A DNA stretch of 64,000 bases from Nereocystis luetkeana (GCA_031213475.1 JARUPZ010000036.1:3453359-3517358); one strand, 5' to 3'. Counted from the stretch's first letter, positions 1-11,861 are shown. Notes: generated by a model not told the origin, from the sequence alone. A program made the numbers and translations.

Positions 1-153
1 TGGGGGGAGGAACAGAGGCTTCCCGACGTAAACACATAAATATAATTATTAACCTCCCCGTTCTGGAAAAAAATCGATCCCTGAAAAACGCTCGCACCCA
101 CCCCTTGTGTGCGAAGCCAAACGCTCTACATGGTAATATTTACCGTTTTTAAA

Positions 154-371
154 CAGGGCTTTTCACGGGTCGGGTCAAACCGCGCGGGTCAGGTCTCACG
201 GGTCTCTGGTCTGGTCTAGTCGGGTCGGGTCGGGTCGGGCCAGGCAAGAGTGACCCGACCCGATCCCATCCGTGAGAAGTCAAAACCCTCCTGACCCGAC
301 CGGGCCCTACCTGACCCGACCCGACCCGACCCGTGAGATTACAAAGACTTCCCGGCCCGGGAAGAGCCCTG
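154..371. mobile_element. Foldback element P1 (hAT-like ends, GGGTC arms)
   Basis: The left end reads CAGGGCTTTTCACGGGTC and the right end is its inverted counterpart, finishing AGCCCTG. Between them GGGTC pentamers run rightward in the left arm and GACCC pentamers in the right arm, so the element can fold on itself. The CAGGG terminus is typical of hAT elements. The flanking 8-mers do not match, so the expected 8-bp target duplication is not visible. It is non-coding and belongs with the elements at 38929, 59579 and 61691. Confidence 0.6.
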
Positions 372-745
372 CGTGTTTTGTCCTGATTACCACAAGCCTA
401 GGCGGAAATAAAAAGCCCGTCTGGGCACTAATAAGGAGACCAAGCGGCTCTAACATTTACGGTCAGAGCGGTGTGCGTAGGTTCCCCGTCCGCCCACGAG
501 CCTCAGGGGGTTCATTGAATCTGTTCACCGAAACTCGTATACAAGCACTACTTCACATGATAGTTTTGGGGGGGGAGTTTTGATAATTTCATGAATCGAG
601 TACTATAGGACGAAACAGACAAGAACGCGGTCATTGTTACGTGAGCCTTGACGCTTCTAGGGCCAGGGCGGTCTCGATGAGGGGGCAAACCACTCAAATC
701 CTACTGTAAACAGTTTCCCCCCCCCCAAACGGGACGGCACTATCT
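372..745. other. No gene recognised
   Basis: Mixed-composition sequence without a credible open reading frame, RNA gene or repeat that I can place in a family. A C-run lies at its right edge. Confidence 0.5.
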
Positions 746-850
746 AGCGGGGGGCCATAGTTAACAGGACCTATGGTATACATAAAAACCTATACATAAC
801 CATTTCTACTAACAATGTTTGGTCCTGTTAACTATGCCCCCCCCCGTAAT
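746..850 (-). mobile_element. MITE M1 copy 1
   Basis: Near-symmetric inverted ends (GGGGGGCCATAGTTAACAG and its complement) around an AT-rich core. The core is in reverse orientation to the family consensus. Confidence 0.8.
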
Positions 851-1232
851 ACCTAACGGGTCAACAACGGTTGGAGTTGGAGCCTGGCTCAAAAATAATA
901 CATTGTCACTGAGCCGCGTCGGCCGTCGGTTCCCCTTCGGTTTCCCTTCGGGGAGGTGGTCGACTTGAAAGTCTCGGGGGGGTTTCTGGAGTTGGGAAAG
1001 GGGGGAATACATACAGGCGTTGCTACTACTGTATGCATGCGAGCGTAGATGTGAGGATCGATGGCGGGGTACCGACGGATGCCGCTGCCGATGTTGTACC
1101 GCTGATGCGTGAGCGTGTAGCAGGGGTGATTTTTGAAACTGAGAGCAAGGAGCGCGGGTTGGAATCGTCCGGCTCGTTGCGTTCGGGACGGCACGCCCGC
1201 AAGAGCACAGTCACAAACACACACGCACAAGC

Positions 1233-1266
<34 letters not shown>
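1233..1266. repeat. (CAG)n microsatellite
   Basis: About eleven uninterrupted CAG units. Confidence 0.95.
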
Positions 1267-1269
<3 letters not shown>

Positions 1270-1422
1270 CACCCTCCGTACCCGTGTCACGAAAAGGAGA
1301 TTATGAAGTAGTAGTACGGCTACCGCTGCCTGTACCCAGGATGCCACAACATCTACAGCTTGCAGCAGCGGCGCGAAGGCGCCTGCACAGGTAGTACACA
1401 GCAGAAGGAGCAGACTGCATGA

Positions 1423-1423
1423 T

Positions 1424-1458
<35 letters not shown>

Positions 1459-1459
1459 A
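1423..1459. repeat. (AAC)n microsatellite
   Basis: About twelve uninterrupted AAC units. Confidence 0.95.
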
Positions 1460-2205
1460 AAGAGAGAGCTGAAATCGCACCTACCCGACCTCTCGGTTCC
1501 TACTGCTGCAGGATACACACACGCGGACACGCACGCTCACACACACACGCGCAGCAGAACCGTTCGTGGGTGTCACAGAGGGGAACAAGAAAAAAAAATT
1601 GAAGCACTGATGTTGCCCCGTCGTTGCTTATATAGCCTTTTGGGGGGCTGCTGCGGTACTTGAGAAAAAGCAGCAAGCAGCAGCAGCAGCAGCAGCGAAA
1701 AAATGGAGCACCAGTGACAGCTCGGGGTGTCCCATGCGCCTGCTTGGCTCTATCGGGTCGGAACAGCTCCCCGTGGTATTACTGCCAGCTCTCGCCATCT
1801 TGAAAGCCCAGAGCAGGGGCCACGGAGCCGAGCCGGGACTCACACTTACGCCGTGGTGTCCACGCGAGAAAAAGACCCGCGACCGGACAGGAAAAGGAGT
1901 AAAACTATTCCGAGAAAAGCAAAAAAAGAAAGAACGAAATGGTTTTTATTCGCATGTCGTTCTCGCCGGGTCATTTGCCCCGCAATCTCGGTGCTCCGCC
2001 TTTTTGCGAACTCGTCCAAGAGCCTTCCAAGCCCCTGGAACACCCAGGCGCTCTCTGCGATAGGCCGATATGTGGCCTCCGCGCGACCTTGGGGACGACC
2101 CTGGCCTGGCCGGCCGTGTGCGCGCTAGAGAGAAGCGGCACGGCTCAAGCGGCGCGGCTGCCCGGTTTGCTTCAATACGCCCTTTTTTTTAGCCAAATAG
2201 AGCTA

Positions 2206-2322
2206 CTACGGGGGACCATATTCATAGTAAATAGGACTAATAATAAATATAGTTGGTAAAAATAGCGAAATATATAGGTTTGGGTGCGTACCGTAGGTCC
2301 TATTTACTATGGTCCCCCGTAA
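2206..2322 (+). mobile_element. MITE M1 copy 2
   Basis: TACGGGGGACCATA at the left and TATGGTCCCCCGTAA at the right, followed by TA. The core carries the AAAATAGCGAAATATATAGG variant (sub-type 1b). Confidence 0.85.
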
Positions 2323-2494
2323 TATTACGAGTGTTTAGTTTTGGCCGGAAAAAAAATATCCAAAGTGCATTTTTTCAGGATTTTCACGTGGCGTCTCGGC
2401 TTTTACCAGGAGGGGAAAAAGGGAAACATGAAAGTTACGTAAACCAAAGGAACATTAGAGGGCCCGAGATTCACGAAAACAAAATAAAACCATG

Positions 2495-2592
2495 ATAGGA
2501 ATAGGATAGGATAGGATAGGATAGTATACGATATAGGCTACATCGGTAACATTGCATCCGGTAGGATAGGATAGAATAGGACAAGACGGCAT
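2495..2592. repeat. GGATA pentamer microsatellite
   Basis: Two blocks of GGATA units (2495-2524 and about 2563-2592) separated by degenerate sequence. Confidence 0.85.
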
Positions 2593-2938
2593 AGGATGCG
2601 ACAATTTTTAGGTTACGACAAGGTGGGCGCGGCTACGGTAGGCAAAAGGCCAAGAGAAGCGAGGCTGGACATGGCGGCCCAAGGCTAGGCATAGGGAGAG
2701 AGCCCCGCGAGCGATAGCACTGCACTACTATCGACAGCAGCACCCCTAGCACGGGGAGACGAGAACCGCCTGGCCCTCTCGCACTGGCGCCTATCGCGTG
2801 CATTTGTACGACGAGTGCTAACGGTGCGTGATTCACCTATTCATGAGGAGCGAGCGGCCCGCAAAAACTACCAAAAATATAGGAAAACTACAGCAGGGCC
2901 GGTAAGGAAGCAGAGCAAAGAACCCCCTTAGGCCTTGC

Positions 2939-3042
2939 ACCCTTTTGGGGCTGCAGTCCCGTTCTGGGAACAATTGGGGGCAAGTTACTTGGAATTAGAG
3001 TGGTTTGTCCCCAAAACGGGACCGCAGTTCTCAAAGGATTAA
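2939..3042. mobile_element. MITE M2 copy (degenerate)
   Basis: CCCTTTTGGGGCTGCAGTCC at the left and its inverted partner ending in GGATTAA at the right. The spacer is longer than usual because a GGGACAA-like motif is repeated. Confidence 0.75.
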
Positions 3043-3116
3043 GGACTGCATCTCCGTCGTGGAGACGAAATACTTGCAATCGTCGGACACAGATTTAGGT
3101 ACAAAAAGTGCAGTAT

Positions 3117-3228
3117 TTGCGGGGGAACATAGTTAATAGGACCTATGGAATACATAAAAACCTACCTGGTATATATTTGACCATTTTTACCAACAATATT
3201 TGGTCCTATTAACTATGCCCCCCCGCAA
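3117..3228 (-). mobile_element. MITE M1 copy 3 with a CCTGG micro-insertion
   Basis: Inverted ends GCGGGGGAACATAG and CTATGCCCCCCCGC. Inside, the family's ACCTATATATTT is interrupted as ACCTACCTGGTATATATTT. That is a CCTGG insertion with TA duplicated (3163-3171). Confidence 0.85.
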
Positions 3229-3257
3229 TAAAAAGAAGGGTCATTATATGAAATTTC

Positions 3258-3296
3258 TCAAGCACTTTGTCCCCAAGACGGGACTCTGTTCCTAAA
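3258..3296. mobile_element. MITE M2 half-copy
   Basis: Only the right arm is present (TTTGTCCCCAAGACGGGACT), truncated on the left. Confidence 0.55.
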
Positions 3297-3421
3297 TGTA
3301 GTGATATTTTTTATTGAATATTAGTGTACAAAAGGACGCTATATTTAGGGGCATATTAAAAAATAAAATGGGTCAAAAAGCGTACATACGCTAAAACAAA
3401 AACGAAAAACAGACACGGATC

Positions 3422-3450
3422 CACCACCACCACCACCACCACCACCACCA
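3422..3450. repeat. (CCA)n microsatellite
   Basis: About ten CCA units. Confidence 0.95.
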
Positions 3451-4071
3451 CACGAGGGCGACCGTAACAAGCAGTACGAGTATCGTAATGAGATCTGTGC
3501 GTAACGGTCAGTTGCCGTTGACCGTTGAAGTATTCTCCTTTCATTTCGCCGCGCGGATCTTTCGTGGGATCTTTCGCGTCGTACGTAGAACGCGTATATG
3601 TTGTGGCGTACTGGCTGGTATCGGTACGTACGCGTGCCTCTTGTCGATACAACAACACGTGCTTCTCGTTTCTGTTCGTTGGCGCTTGTTCTTGATTTGT
3701 TTTGCTGCCATTATAATGCTAGGGCGGAGTGGACGTTCATGTGTTTAGTCCTGCAGCGGATTGATTATTTTTTTTCCCCTCCGGCGGATTTGGAAAAAAA
3801 AAAGAAAGGAAAAAAAAAGAAGGGGAGCAAAGGCTCACCACACTTCCACATATATACTGAAAGTAAATGTCGTGCGTCAGCTTTTTTACCCCGTCGTTCC
3901 CGCTGCCAACGACAGACCAAGCTGCTGCTACAATTCCTCGGGGCGCGTGAGCATGTCGACCCGACCCGATCGCAAGAGCTTCAGGTGCGGTTCGCGCACA
4001 TGGCCCGAACCTACGCATATTATGAGTATGTATACCTGGCACGAGCTTTATACCTCATCGTCACGAAATAC

Positions 4072-4292
4072 TCCGGGGGGGCAAAGTAAATAGGATCAAA
4101 TACTGTTATTATTACGGGGGGCCATAGTTAACAGGACCAAACGTTGTTAGTAAAAATGGTTAAACATACAGGTATTTATGTATACCATAGGTCCTGTTTA
4201 CTATGGCCCCCCGTAATAGTAAAAATAGGTAAATGTGTACTGGTAGGTTTTTGTCTGTAACGTGGGTCCTACTCACTATGGTCCCCCCGTAA
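4072..4292 (+). mobile_element. MITE M1 (outer) split by a second M1
   Basis: The left piece (CCGGGGGGGCAAAGTAAATA... to ACTGTTA) and the right piece (GTAAAAATAGG... to CCCCCCGTAA) form one M1. A complete second copy lies between them (4112-4216), at the family's GTTA/GTAAAA position. Confidence 0.8.
4112..4216 (+). mobile_element. MITE M1 (inner, nested)
   Basis: Full-length, TTACGGGGGGCC to GGCCCCCCGTAA, flanked by TA on both sides, and in the same orientation as its host element. Confidence 0.85.
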
Positions 4293-5365
4293 ATACTGTT
4301 CGTAGCCCGTGGTGTTAAGACGTGCTCCAACGACGCACTATCCAGCGGTGGCCCCTCTATAGTGCCGGCATGCATGCGCCAGCCAGCATTCCGGCACGAT
4401 GCATGTCGGCAGCCGGCACCAATTACTCCGCACACTGCCACATCTCCGGTGAAACCGTATATAATATCGGCAAACCGGCAAAAAAAAGGAAGATGCAACG
4501 CGCAAAAAGCGGCGGCGCCTTGGCCCCGTTTTGGGGCCTACTTTACCATGGATACCTCCGTGAAACTAGTGCCATCTGCGTAAGTATTGTTGTTGATAGA
4601 AATGTTCCTTGGGACTCGGGACAGAGCGGTGGCCCTTAGGAGGGCGAATGTGCTTCTGGCCTAGAGGGGGGCGGGATCCTCAGCCGAGGAACCACCACCC
4701 ACAACAATGTCGGTTGAGTGACGCTGACTGCGCGGACGATTGTAGTGCCGGGGGGATAGCGCAGGCTGCCCGCTATACGTAGTGCACGTGGGATCGCTGG
4801 GCGCAGGCGGGGGTGTCGTCGCAGTGTGCGGAGTGATTAGTGCCGGTTGGCGCCATAGTAGTGCCGGTGTCATTGGCTGGCGCGTACCGGAAGTATGGAG
4901 GAAGGGCACTGCCTGTAGATCGACCATAACTGTTGCGTCGTTCGGTTTGAGCAATGGCAGGCTTCGTCGTGCACCTACCGACAGTAGGCCACGGGGTTGA
5001 TTGCTCATTTAATCAGGTTAACCGTTCGTCGTTTTTTTGTTTTGTTTTGGCGAAAGTCCATAGGCCTTGGAATGGGAAAGGTACGGAGAGCTACTCAAAA
5101 AGAGGAGTCTCTCGATGAGAAAAAATGAGGTGCTATCAATGCCACACCTACAGCAAGCCAGTAGCATGCGGCTGGTGCACAAACACGCATGGACACACAC
5201 AAGTCTCTGTGTCACGCGCGGTCCCACTCGGGGAGCACCAATTTTTTTGCAAACCCCTCGGTTGCACGCGGTCTTTTGCAACCCCTCTCCAGAAAAAAAA
5301 AAAAGCCGAGAGGCACGCCCTAATCTTAAAACCCTCGACCCTTGGGGACACATGGGGAAAAAAAT
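4293..5365. other. No gene recognised
   Basis: Open frames exist on both strands but none shows a recognisable domain, and they overlap in antisense. No family repeat was identified. Confidence 0.45.
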
Positions 5366-5424
5366 GACTTGGGAACTAAAGTTGTCCTCCCCCGAAACGG
5401 GACCGGAGTTCTAAAAAGGGTCAA
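5366..5424. mobile_element. MITE M2 partial copy
   Basis: The right arm (CCCCCGAAACGGGACC, then AAAAAGGGTCAA) is clear. The left arm is reduced to GGGAACTAAAG. Confidence 0.6.
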
Positions 5425-6269
5425 CTCTGAACACCACATTACCCTCTATATCACGCCCCTGATCCCGAATCAAGCCCTCGGGTATGCTGCACGGGGCATC
5501 ACACTCCTCAGATTTACGCAATGCAAACACTTCGGCTGTGATTTTACCCCATCACGAGGTTGGTGTTCAACCCTCAAAGATACGTAGCTATGCTCTGAAT
5601 ACGTAGCAACCTGAGGGCGCGGTTCGGCGTAGGGGGGAGGCGTAGAGGTAGAGGTCGCGTATAGGGTGAGAGTTACGGGCAGGGTTAGGGCGTGCCTCTC
5701 GGCTTTTTTCCAGCTAGGGGATACAAAACGTTCTGAGCAACCCGCGGCTAACAATTAAGTGCTCCAGCTCCCGTCCCACCAGGCACCAACAAGGCGGTAC
5801 CGGGTACCAACGCAGAAGCCCACGGACACGTACCAGTAAGCGCCTAATCCGAGAGAGCCTAGAAACAGCAGTATCGCGAGGCCGATTATTACCCACGCAG
5901 TCGGGACTTTTGCGGTCGGTGGGGAAGAAAAATCATTTCAGCAGCATTCGCGGGAGATTTTTATTCACAGCCCCGAAAAAAATGCGGCATGGCGTTTTTC
6001 GCCGCAGAGGCGGTAGAGGCATTCTCCAGGGCTCCAGTTGCAGGAAAACCACCGTCCGCATCTCTCTCGATCGAGGCGGGTCAAATGCGGCGACGATCCC
6101 CGATCGGATAAAAAAATCAAGAAAAAAAAAAAAAAAAAAACGCGAACAGCTTGTATAGCAGCGAACGCACAGCAGTACGTGCTTGGAAGCGACTCGTTTA
6201 ACTGGCTGCAATTCCGACCGCACAATAACTGGTTGGCCTCTTATATCTATATGACACCGTCCTTTTCAT
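5425..6269. other. No gene recognised
   Basis: Nothing identifiable apart from poly-A (6121-6139). Confidence 0.45.
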
Positions 6270-6600
6270 ATTTTCCTTTTTTTTCCTTTTTTTTCCTTTT
6301 TTTTTTCTTGCATCCCATTGATTTTGTTGTCGCCCTTTGCTTTCTACCGCTCCCTCCCTCTACACGAAGCATATTGACAGCCGTAACTCAGACCCGAGGG
6401 TCGGATAGTAAAGGCTCCTTCTCCCCCTCCAGCCCTACGGCTAAACCACTACGACCAGGCCTCCCACGACTGCGGTCCGCCCACCAGGGCAAGCGCCTTA
6501 CCTTTTACAATCGCAGCAAGGGTCCACCACTTATTTTTTCCCCTCGTCGACTCGCGTCTAACTCGCGGTGCTTCCTGCGAACGCTACGCACGCGCTCGCT
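6270..6600 (-). mobile_element. SINE-B copy (very degenerate)
   Basis: Landmarks of SINE-B occur in order: CATCCCATT, CGTAACTCAGACCCGAGGGTC, then CCCCTCGTCGACTCGCG. The pol III head is absent. Read on the minus strand the order is body then T/A-rich tail, as in the better copies. Confidence 0.5.
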
Positions 6601-6798
6601 CCCGGCAGTTGGTGGTGCGTCTTTCGACGAAACGAATAGTCCGTACCACGTGCGTACGGAGAATCGAGGCCTCTAAACATCACCGCTTTTTTTTTTTAAC
6701 CAGGTGTTGAGAGCATCCGTACCCCAGGCCACGTACGGGAGAATCGAGACCTCTCAAGATGGAACGTTTTTTATACCCGGTATAGTTATTGTCCGAGG

Positions 6799-6898
6799 TT
6801 AAAACCCCTTTTAGAACCGCAGTCCCGTTTTGGGGACAAACCACTCCAATTTCAAGTAGCCTGTCCCCAAAACAGGACTGCGGTTCTAAAATGGTTAA
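6799..6898. mobile_element. MITE M2 copy
   Basis: TTAA at both ends around inverted arms (AGAACCGCAGTCCCGTTTTG and complement). Followed by a G-run at 6919-6938. Confidence 0.85.
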
Positions 6899-7183
6899 CC
6901 ACTTGACCACCGTCCACCGGGGGGGGCGGGGGGGGGGGTGACCATCCTTGAGCGGCCTTAAGTGAGTATGGTAGGCTGTACCAGGTAGGCTAAAAACCAC
7001 TCTCTACGTTAATGCAAGGACCGCATGGCCTTCACGGTAAGCTATACATGGTCATCATAAATCCGTCCAGCGTGGTATATTAATAAAGGTAAAAAAGCAA
7101 CAGCTGTGCGATGTGAGTGAGATCGAGGATTTCGGAGGCGTTCTACGTTAGAGGTTCACCCTATTTTTTCTGAAGCTAGTCTC

Positions 7184-7280
7184 TTAACCCTTTTAGGACC
7201 CCAGTCCCGTTTTGGGGACAACTCACTTGGAATTAGACTGGTTTGTCCCCAAATCGGGACTGCGGTTCAAAAGGGATTAA
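7184..7280. mobile_element. MITE M2 copy
   Basis: TTAACCCTTTTAGGACC to AAAAGGGATTAA, with TTAA at both ends. Confidence 0.9.
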
Positions 7281-7582
7281 GGGAGCTTCATACCTCACCC
7301 GAAAACTGACTTCAGCGAAAAGCAAATCGCAGCCCGATGAATAATCCCATGGCCCAGTATACAAAAAACGGTCATTTTTTCTAACAAGATCGGCATCTCG
7401 ACGATTTTGGGTGAAGGAACCCCGTCATTCTGAAAATAGTTTTTAGCGGAAATGTGTTGTCTCTATCGTAGAACGTGTATTCGTCTAGGCTTCATGTTCG
7501 CACGCTGTGTGTGATACTTCGATCGCGCGCACTACGAGCGCGGGTTTGATATCGCCTCATTTAATATGTATATATCTATATA
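7281..7582. other. No gene recognised
   Basis: No coding signal. The motif GATCGCGCG next to AGTGAGATCGAGGAT recurs near 9.67 kb and 16.6 kb, so this may be the edge of an old dispersed repeat. Confidence 0.4.
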
Positions 7583-7825
7583 TTTTGCTCATCCCATTTA
7601 TTATCTTCGCACATCTCCCTCTGTCTCTCCTTCCAACTCGTAACTCAGATCCGGGGTCACATAGCAGGCTCTTCTACCCCCTTCCCGCTACGGTACGTGC
7701 CTTCATTTTTTATCGCGAGAAGATTTCAGCCTTTTCTTCCCTCGTCGACTCGCGTCGAATTGTGCCTACCCACGCCGCTGCAAGGCGCTCTCAACAATTG
7801 AATCCTTTTTTATTTTGATTTTTGC
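7583..7825 (-). mobile_element. SINE-B copy, head missing
   Basis: Carries CTCATCCCATTTATTATC, AACTCAGATCCGGGGTCACA, the core GGTACGTGCCTTCATTTTT with TCGCGAGAAG, then CTCGTCGACTCGCG and CAATTGAATCC. It is collinear with the copies at 12.56 and 19.76 kb. The tRNA-like head present at 12.84 kb is lacking. Confidence 0.8.
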
Positions 7826-8252
7826 ATGAGGTACCATAGGCATGCTTGTTACATTGCAGGTACCAGAGGTATAGTGTTCGCCGCTAAGCACGATTTCTCG
7901 CGTACAAATTTCTTCTTCTTTTTTTTCAAATCCCAAAACTTGAGCCTTGATACGTACCAGGTATTCTTGTTTCTGGCTGTTTTCTTATTCGAGGTGGGGG
8001 GTGCTTAGACTCTACAAGTAGAAGCGGGTATTCATTGGTGACAGCTGGGGGGAGGGACAGAAGACAACGTTCTCCGTTTTTGGCCGGAGCAGGTGTTCAT
8101 CGGCGAAAGCTGGGGGAGCCCTGCCGCAGCTGGAAAATATCACTCTGACACCATTTGGGTTCTGGGGTCAACATCAAACGGGGCGACTGTATTTCCAGTC
8201 GGAGTGGTACTGGTGTAAATAAGTGGTGATGGATATCGAACGAGAATCGATA

Positions 8253-8375
8253 TTGACACGATACGATACCGATACCGATACCGATACCGATACTGATGCC
8301 GATACCGATACCGATACTGATGCCGATGCCAATGCCGTTACTGAAGCCGACACTGATACCGATAACGATACCGAA
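8253..8375. repeat. (GATACC)n hexamer microsatellite
   Basis: Degenerate GATACC/GATGCC/GATACT units over about 120 bp. Confidence 0.85.
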
Positions 8376-8860
8376 AAACAAAAAACGATGCGATAACGAC
8401 AAACAAAAAATATCAATCGGTTTGTACAACCTCGATATTTGATATTTTTAGATTGAAGAAGATTTCGCTCAATCAGATACCAGGTACCTGGGGTATATGA
8501 TATCACACCATGTACAATAGAAAAAACGGAAATGCCAAAAGAGGGGATGGCGCGGGGGGGGGGATAAAAGGCGTGTTGAGACGACATATCCAAAGTTCGA
8601 CATTGCGATACGATATCCAACGCCTACTCGGGTATATACGTACGTACGTACATACGTATGGACTATAGATACACTCTGTCTTGCGAAACCTTTCCGAAAC
8701 TCCGCAACTGCTGTTTGTCATCAAAATTGGATACATTATAGGCGTGGTCTGCAGTACGGAACCGCGGTCTGCAGGTGAGAATTTCTCTCGCTCGGTGCGA
8801 AAGCGGCGCAGCTGCCTTTTCTTTCCGGACAGTTTCGGCCCGTTTTGGGTCCCGATCTTA

Positions 8861-8955
8861 TAGCCCCTTTAATTCCGCAGTCCCGATTTGGGGACACACC
8901 ATTATAATCCCAAGTGATTTGTCCCCAAAACGGGACTGGGGCCCTAAAAGGGTTA
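8861..8955. mobile_element. MITE M2 copy
   Basis: CCCCTTTAATTCCGCAGTCC to GGGCCCTAAAAGGGTTA. The left TTAA has decayed. Confidence 0.8.
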
Positions 8956-9084
8956 GGGTCAGGGAGTTCCCGTCGAAAAGGGCCATGTTTGGACGTTAAA
9001 CACTAAACACCGCCGTCAACGCAAGTAAGCGCATACATACGATATGGCATCATCCCTGGTATGTGCAACACGCATCCTAGGTCA

Positions 9085-9270
9085 AAGATTTTCAGGAGGA
9101 GACATGCCGAGCAGCGCAGACCGTGCGCTGTCAAGGATGTAGGGCCGAGTGTTCCGGACTAAAACCTACCAGGGTATTAAAAGTGGTTTGGTGTCGGTCA
9201 AGGCATGCCAATCAAGGCTAAGTTGCTGCCTGTCAAGGGATGGAACTGCCTGTCTCCTGACATATTCGCC
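9085..9270 (+). repeat. Dispersed repeat G, copy 1
   Basis: About 190 bp. It shares GTGCGCTGTCAAGG, GTTTGGTGTC-GTCAAGGCATG and AAGTTGCTGCC-GTCAAG in order with 14490-14680. Both copies are rich in GTCAAGG. Confidence 0.75.
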
Positions 9271-9906
9271 CATATGTTGCAGCAAAAAAAAAAAAAAAAA
9301 AAACTTGATATATCCTGCCAAAAAGATGACACCTTACTACTGCTGCTGGTACGTGTACGAGTATACCAGGTATGTCCGTACTTGCACGCAACAGTTCATA
9401 TTTATATTTATATATATATTTATAAAAAAACTAAAAGAGTACGTCAGCTGTGAGTTCAACCGATCGGCAGATCGATCGATACTCAACTTTGCAAGCTGCG
9501 TGAACTGATCGCGCGTTTTCTTTTATACCTGGTATATTTTTTAAAAATAAAATGATGCAATACGTCAGCTGTGAGTTCGACTGATCATATACTTGATACT
9601 TAATATGTCTCGTCTATATCCCATTTTTATTTGTAAAAAATACCAAAAACAACAGCTGTTGAGTGAGATCGAGGATTCGGTCGAAACTCTATATTTGCAA
9701 GCTGCGTGTGATAGTTCGATCGCGCGTGCTACGGGTTCTATATATGGCCTCATGCAGGAAGTTCGGTAGTCCGCATATAATACGAGGGAGACAAAATCTG
9801 AAGCTGCAGAATTCAAGGAGTGGGTGTCTCTATATACACCCGAAACCAGTGTGCATGGGCCTGGCGTTTTTCTGCTGGCTGTACATCCTTCACCGCGCTT
9901 CGTGCC

Positions 9907-10003
9907 TCAACCCTATTAGAACCGCAGTCCCGTTTTGGGGACAAACCACTCAAAGTTCAAGTAGTTTGCCCCCAAAACGGGACTGCCGTCCTACAAGGGT
10001 TGA
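9907..10003. mobile_element. MITE M2 copy
   Basis: TCAACCCTATTAGAACCGC to CTACAAGGGTTGA. Degenerate TTAA at both ends. Confidence 0.85.
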
Positions 10004-10017
10004 AGCCATGTAGTACT

Positions 10018-10315
10018 ATAGCCCCGTTTGGAGGACAAACCACTAGAATCCCAAGCAGGTTTGTCCCCCCCCTCCCCCCAAAAAAAACGTTTTGGGGACA
10101 AACCAATCAGATTCAGATTCCAAGCAGTTTCGTTCAAAAACGAAAAAAAAAAAAAACGTTTTGGGGATAAAAAACCACTCAGATTCAGATTCCAAGCAGT
10201 TTGGTTCAAAAACAAAAACAAAACAAAAAAACACAACACACACACAAAAAACGTTTTGGGGACAAACCACTCGAATTCCAAGCAGTTTTGCCTCCAAATC
10301 GGGACACTGACTGAA
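10018..10315. repeat. Tandem amplification of an M2 interior
   Basis: The M2 segment from ACGTTTTGGGGACAAACCA to CCAAGCAGTTT is repeated about four times. The units are separated by A-rich spacers and some contain a doubled CAGATT. It directly follows an intact M2. Confidence 0.75.
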
Positions 10316-10744
10316 CATGCGAAGTTCAGAAAGTATGTCTTGGGACAAGAGAGGGGGAAGAAAATACGGTGGAAACGTCACACGACTACAGCGGCCGGCC
10401 ACCGCGTCATAGAGAGAGATGCCACAAAAAAAAATGGTGCCCGAGCCACCATGCAAGTGGTCGTACAGCTGTACGTGAGGCACAGGAACCGGGAACCGGG
10501 GGCAGCACGATCCTACCGGAGCGCTTGATCCGGCTGGTGGGCCCTCGCTCTGCGCCGGGGTTTTGGCAGCACTACAGGCGGTAGCAAAAGAAAAAGTTGG
10601 AATAAATCAATAATTCGAGTGGGATAGTTATGTCGGCCGCTGTTGTCGCGGCGTCCCAGCAGGGGCGCCCAAATAACACTAAAAAAAGTAGACTTATTTA
10701 TAGCCCTTTTACTTCTGGCCTGCACAGAAACGTGTATCTGACAC

Positions 10745-10842
10745 TTGACCCATTTAGGACCCCAGGCCCGTTTTCGGGATAAACTACTTAGAAATTGAGT
10801 GGATTGCCCACTAAACGGGACTCCAGTCCTAAAAGGGGATAT
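10745..10842. mobile_element. MITE M2 copy (degenerate)
   Basis: TTGACCCATTTAGGACC to CAGTCCTAAAAGGGGAT. Confidence 0.75.
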
Positions 10843-11197
10843 AACTCCGAGCCTCCCCCCGCCCCACCCTCCCCGACAAAAAAAGGACACAAAAAACGGG
10901 ATTGCGGAGTGCTACACGGGTTCTTATTGGTCCTGTCATTGGGCGAGCCATGGAGGCCAGGGGCCTCGTGTAATGGTATCACGTAGCCAAGTATGAGGAG
11001 GTGCAATACGCACCAGTACTAGAAGATAGGCAAATACGCACTACGCACTACGTGTACGTAGGAGATCACGTCCACGTGCTATTACACAATCGCAATATTA
11101 ACAGTAAAAAAAACGCTAATGTTCGACTCTAACGGTCAGCCCGCGCGAAATCAACGCTCCTTTTGACGGCATATTCTACGAAAATGCAAAAACACCA
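10843..11197. other. No gene recognised
   Basis: No coding or repeat signal beyond short C/G runs and ACGCACTAC-like short repeats near 11030. Confidence 0.4.
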
Positions 11198-11302
11198 TTG
11201 TGGGGGACCGCATTAAATAGGACCTACGGTACACACAAAAGCTATATATTTCACTATTTTTACTACCAATATTGGGTCCTATTTACTATGGTCCCCCGCG
11301 AT
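11198..11302 (-). mobile_element. MITE M1 copy 5
   Basis: TTGTGGGGGACCGCATTAAA to TTTACTATGGTCCCCCGC. Sub-type 1b core in reverse orientation. Confidence 0.85.
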
Positions 11303-11476
11303 TGACGGTTTACAGCAGTTTGGACCCGTCAATACGTTCCGCTGTGTCATTGTTAGTGTTAGCCTTGACCGCTGTCCGTCAAGACCGTCAGGGCGTGAGA
11401 GTGCCGCCGCGGCTGCGCCGTCCACCCGCAGCTCTCAGAGCTTTACGTATATACTGCTGTTTTTCTCTTATATTTT

Positions 11477-11572
11477 CCAACCCTTTTAGAACCGCAGTCC
11501 CGTTTTGGGGACAAATTACTTATATTTTGACTGGTTTGTCCCCAAACTGGACTGCGGTTCTAAAGGGGTTAA
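11477..11572. mobile_element. MITE M2 copy
   Basis: CCAACCCTTTTAGAACCGC to TTCTAAAGGGGTTAA. Confidence 0.9.
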
Positions 11573-11579
11573 CCGCCTT

Positions 11580-11775
11580 TCTATTCTCTCTCCCTTCTAA
11601 TAACCATGGTGGTCTCTCGGATGCAAAGATCCCGGGGGGTGTTCCACACGTAACAGACTCTTTCCCCCCCCCCCCCCTCCGCTACGTACGCTTCGTCCCT
11701 TTTTTTTCATTTTTATCGCGAGAAGACTTCATTTCAGCCCTTCCTTTTCTCCCTGGCGCGCGTCGAAGCAATACC
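11580..11775 (-). mobile_element. SINE-B copy (degenerate)
   Basis: Contains CCGCTACGTACGCTTCGTCC, TTTTTATCGCGAGAAGACTT and GGCGCGCGTCGAAGCAAT in the SINE-B order. The right side is truncated. Confidence 0.55.
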
Positions 11776-11861
11776 AAACTGCAAACAGTTTGAGCGATCA
11801 AAACTACTCGGAGATAGTGCGCGGAGTTTTGTTGCTGCTGTCGCTGTTGTTGCCGTCGTGT

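Larger units (their letters stand above)
851..2205. other. Non-coding stretch with short trinucleotide repeats
   Basis: No gene recognised. It holds a CAG run (1233-1266), an AAC run (1423-1459) and a shorter CAG run near 1677-1695. The open frames here are produced by these repeats. Confidence 0.5.
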
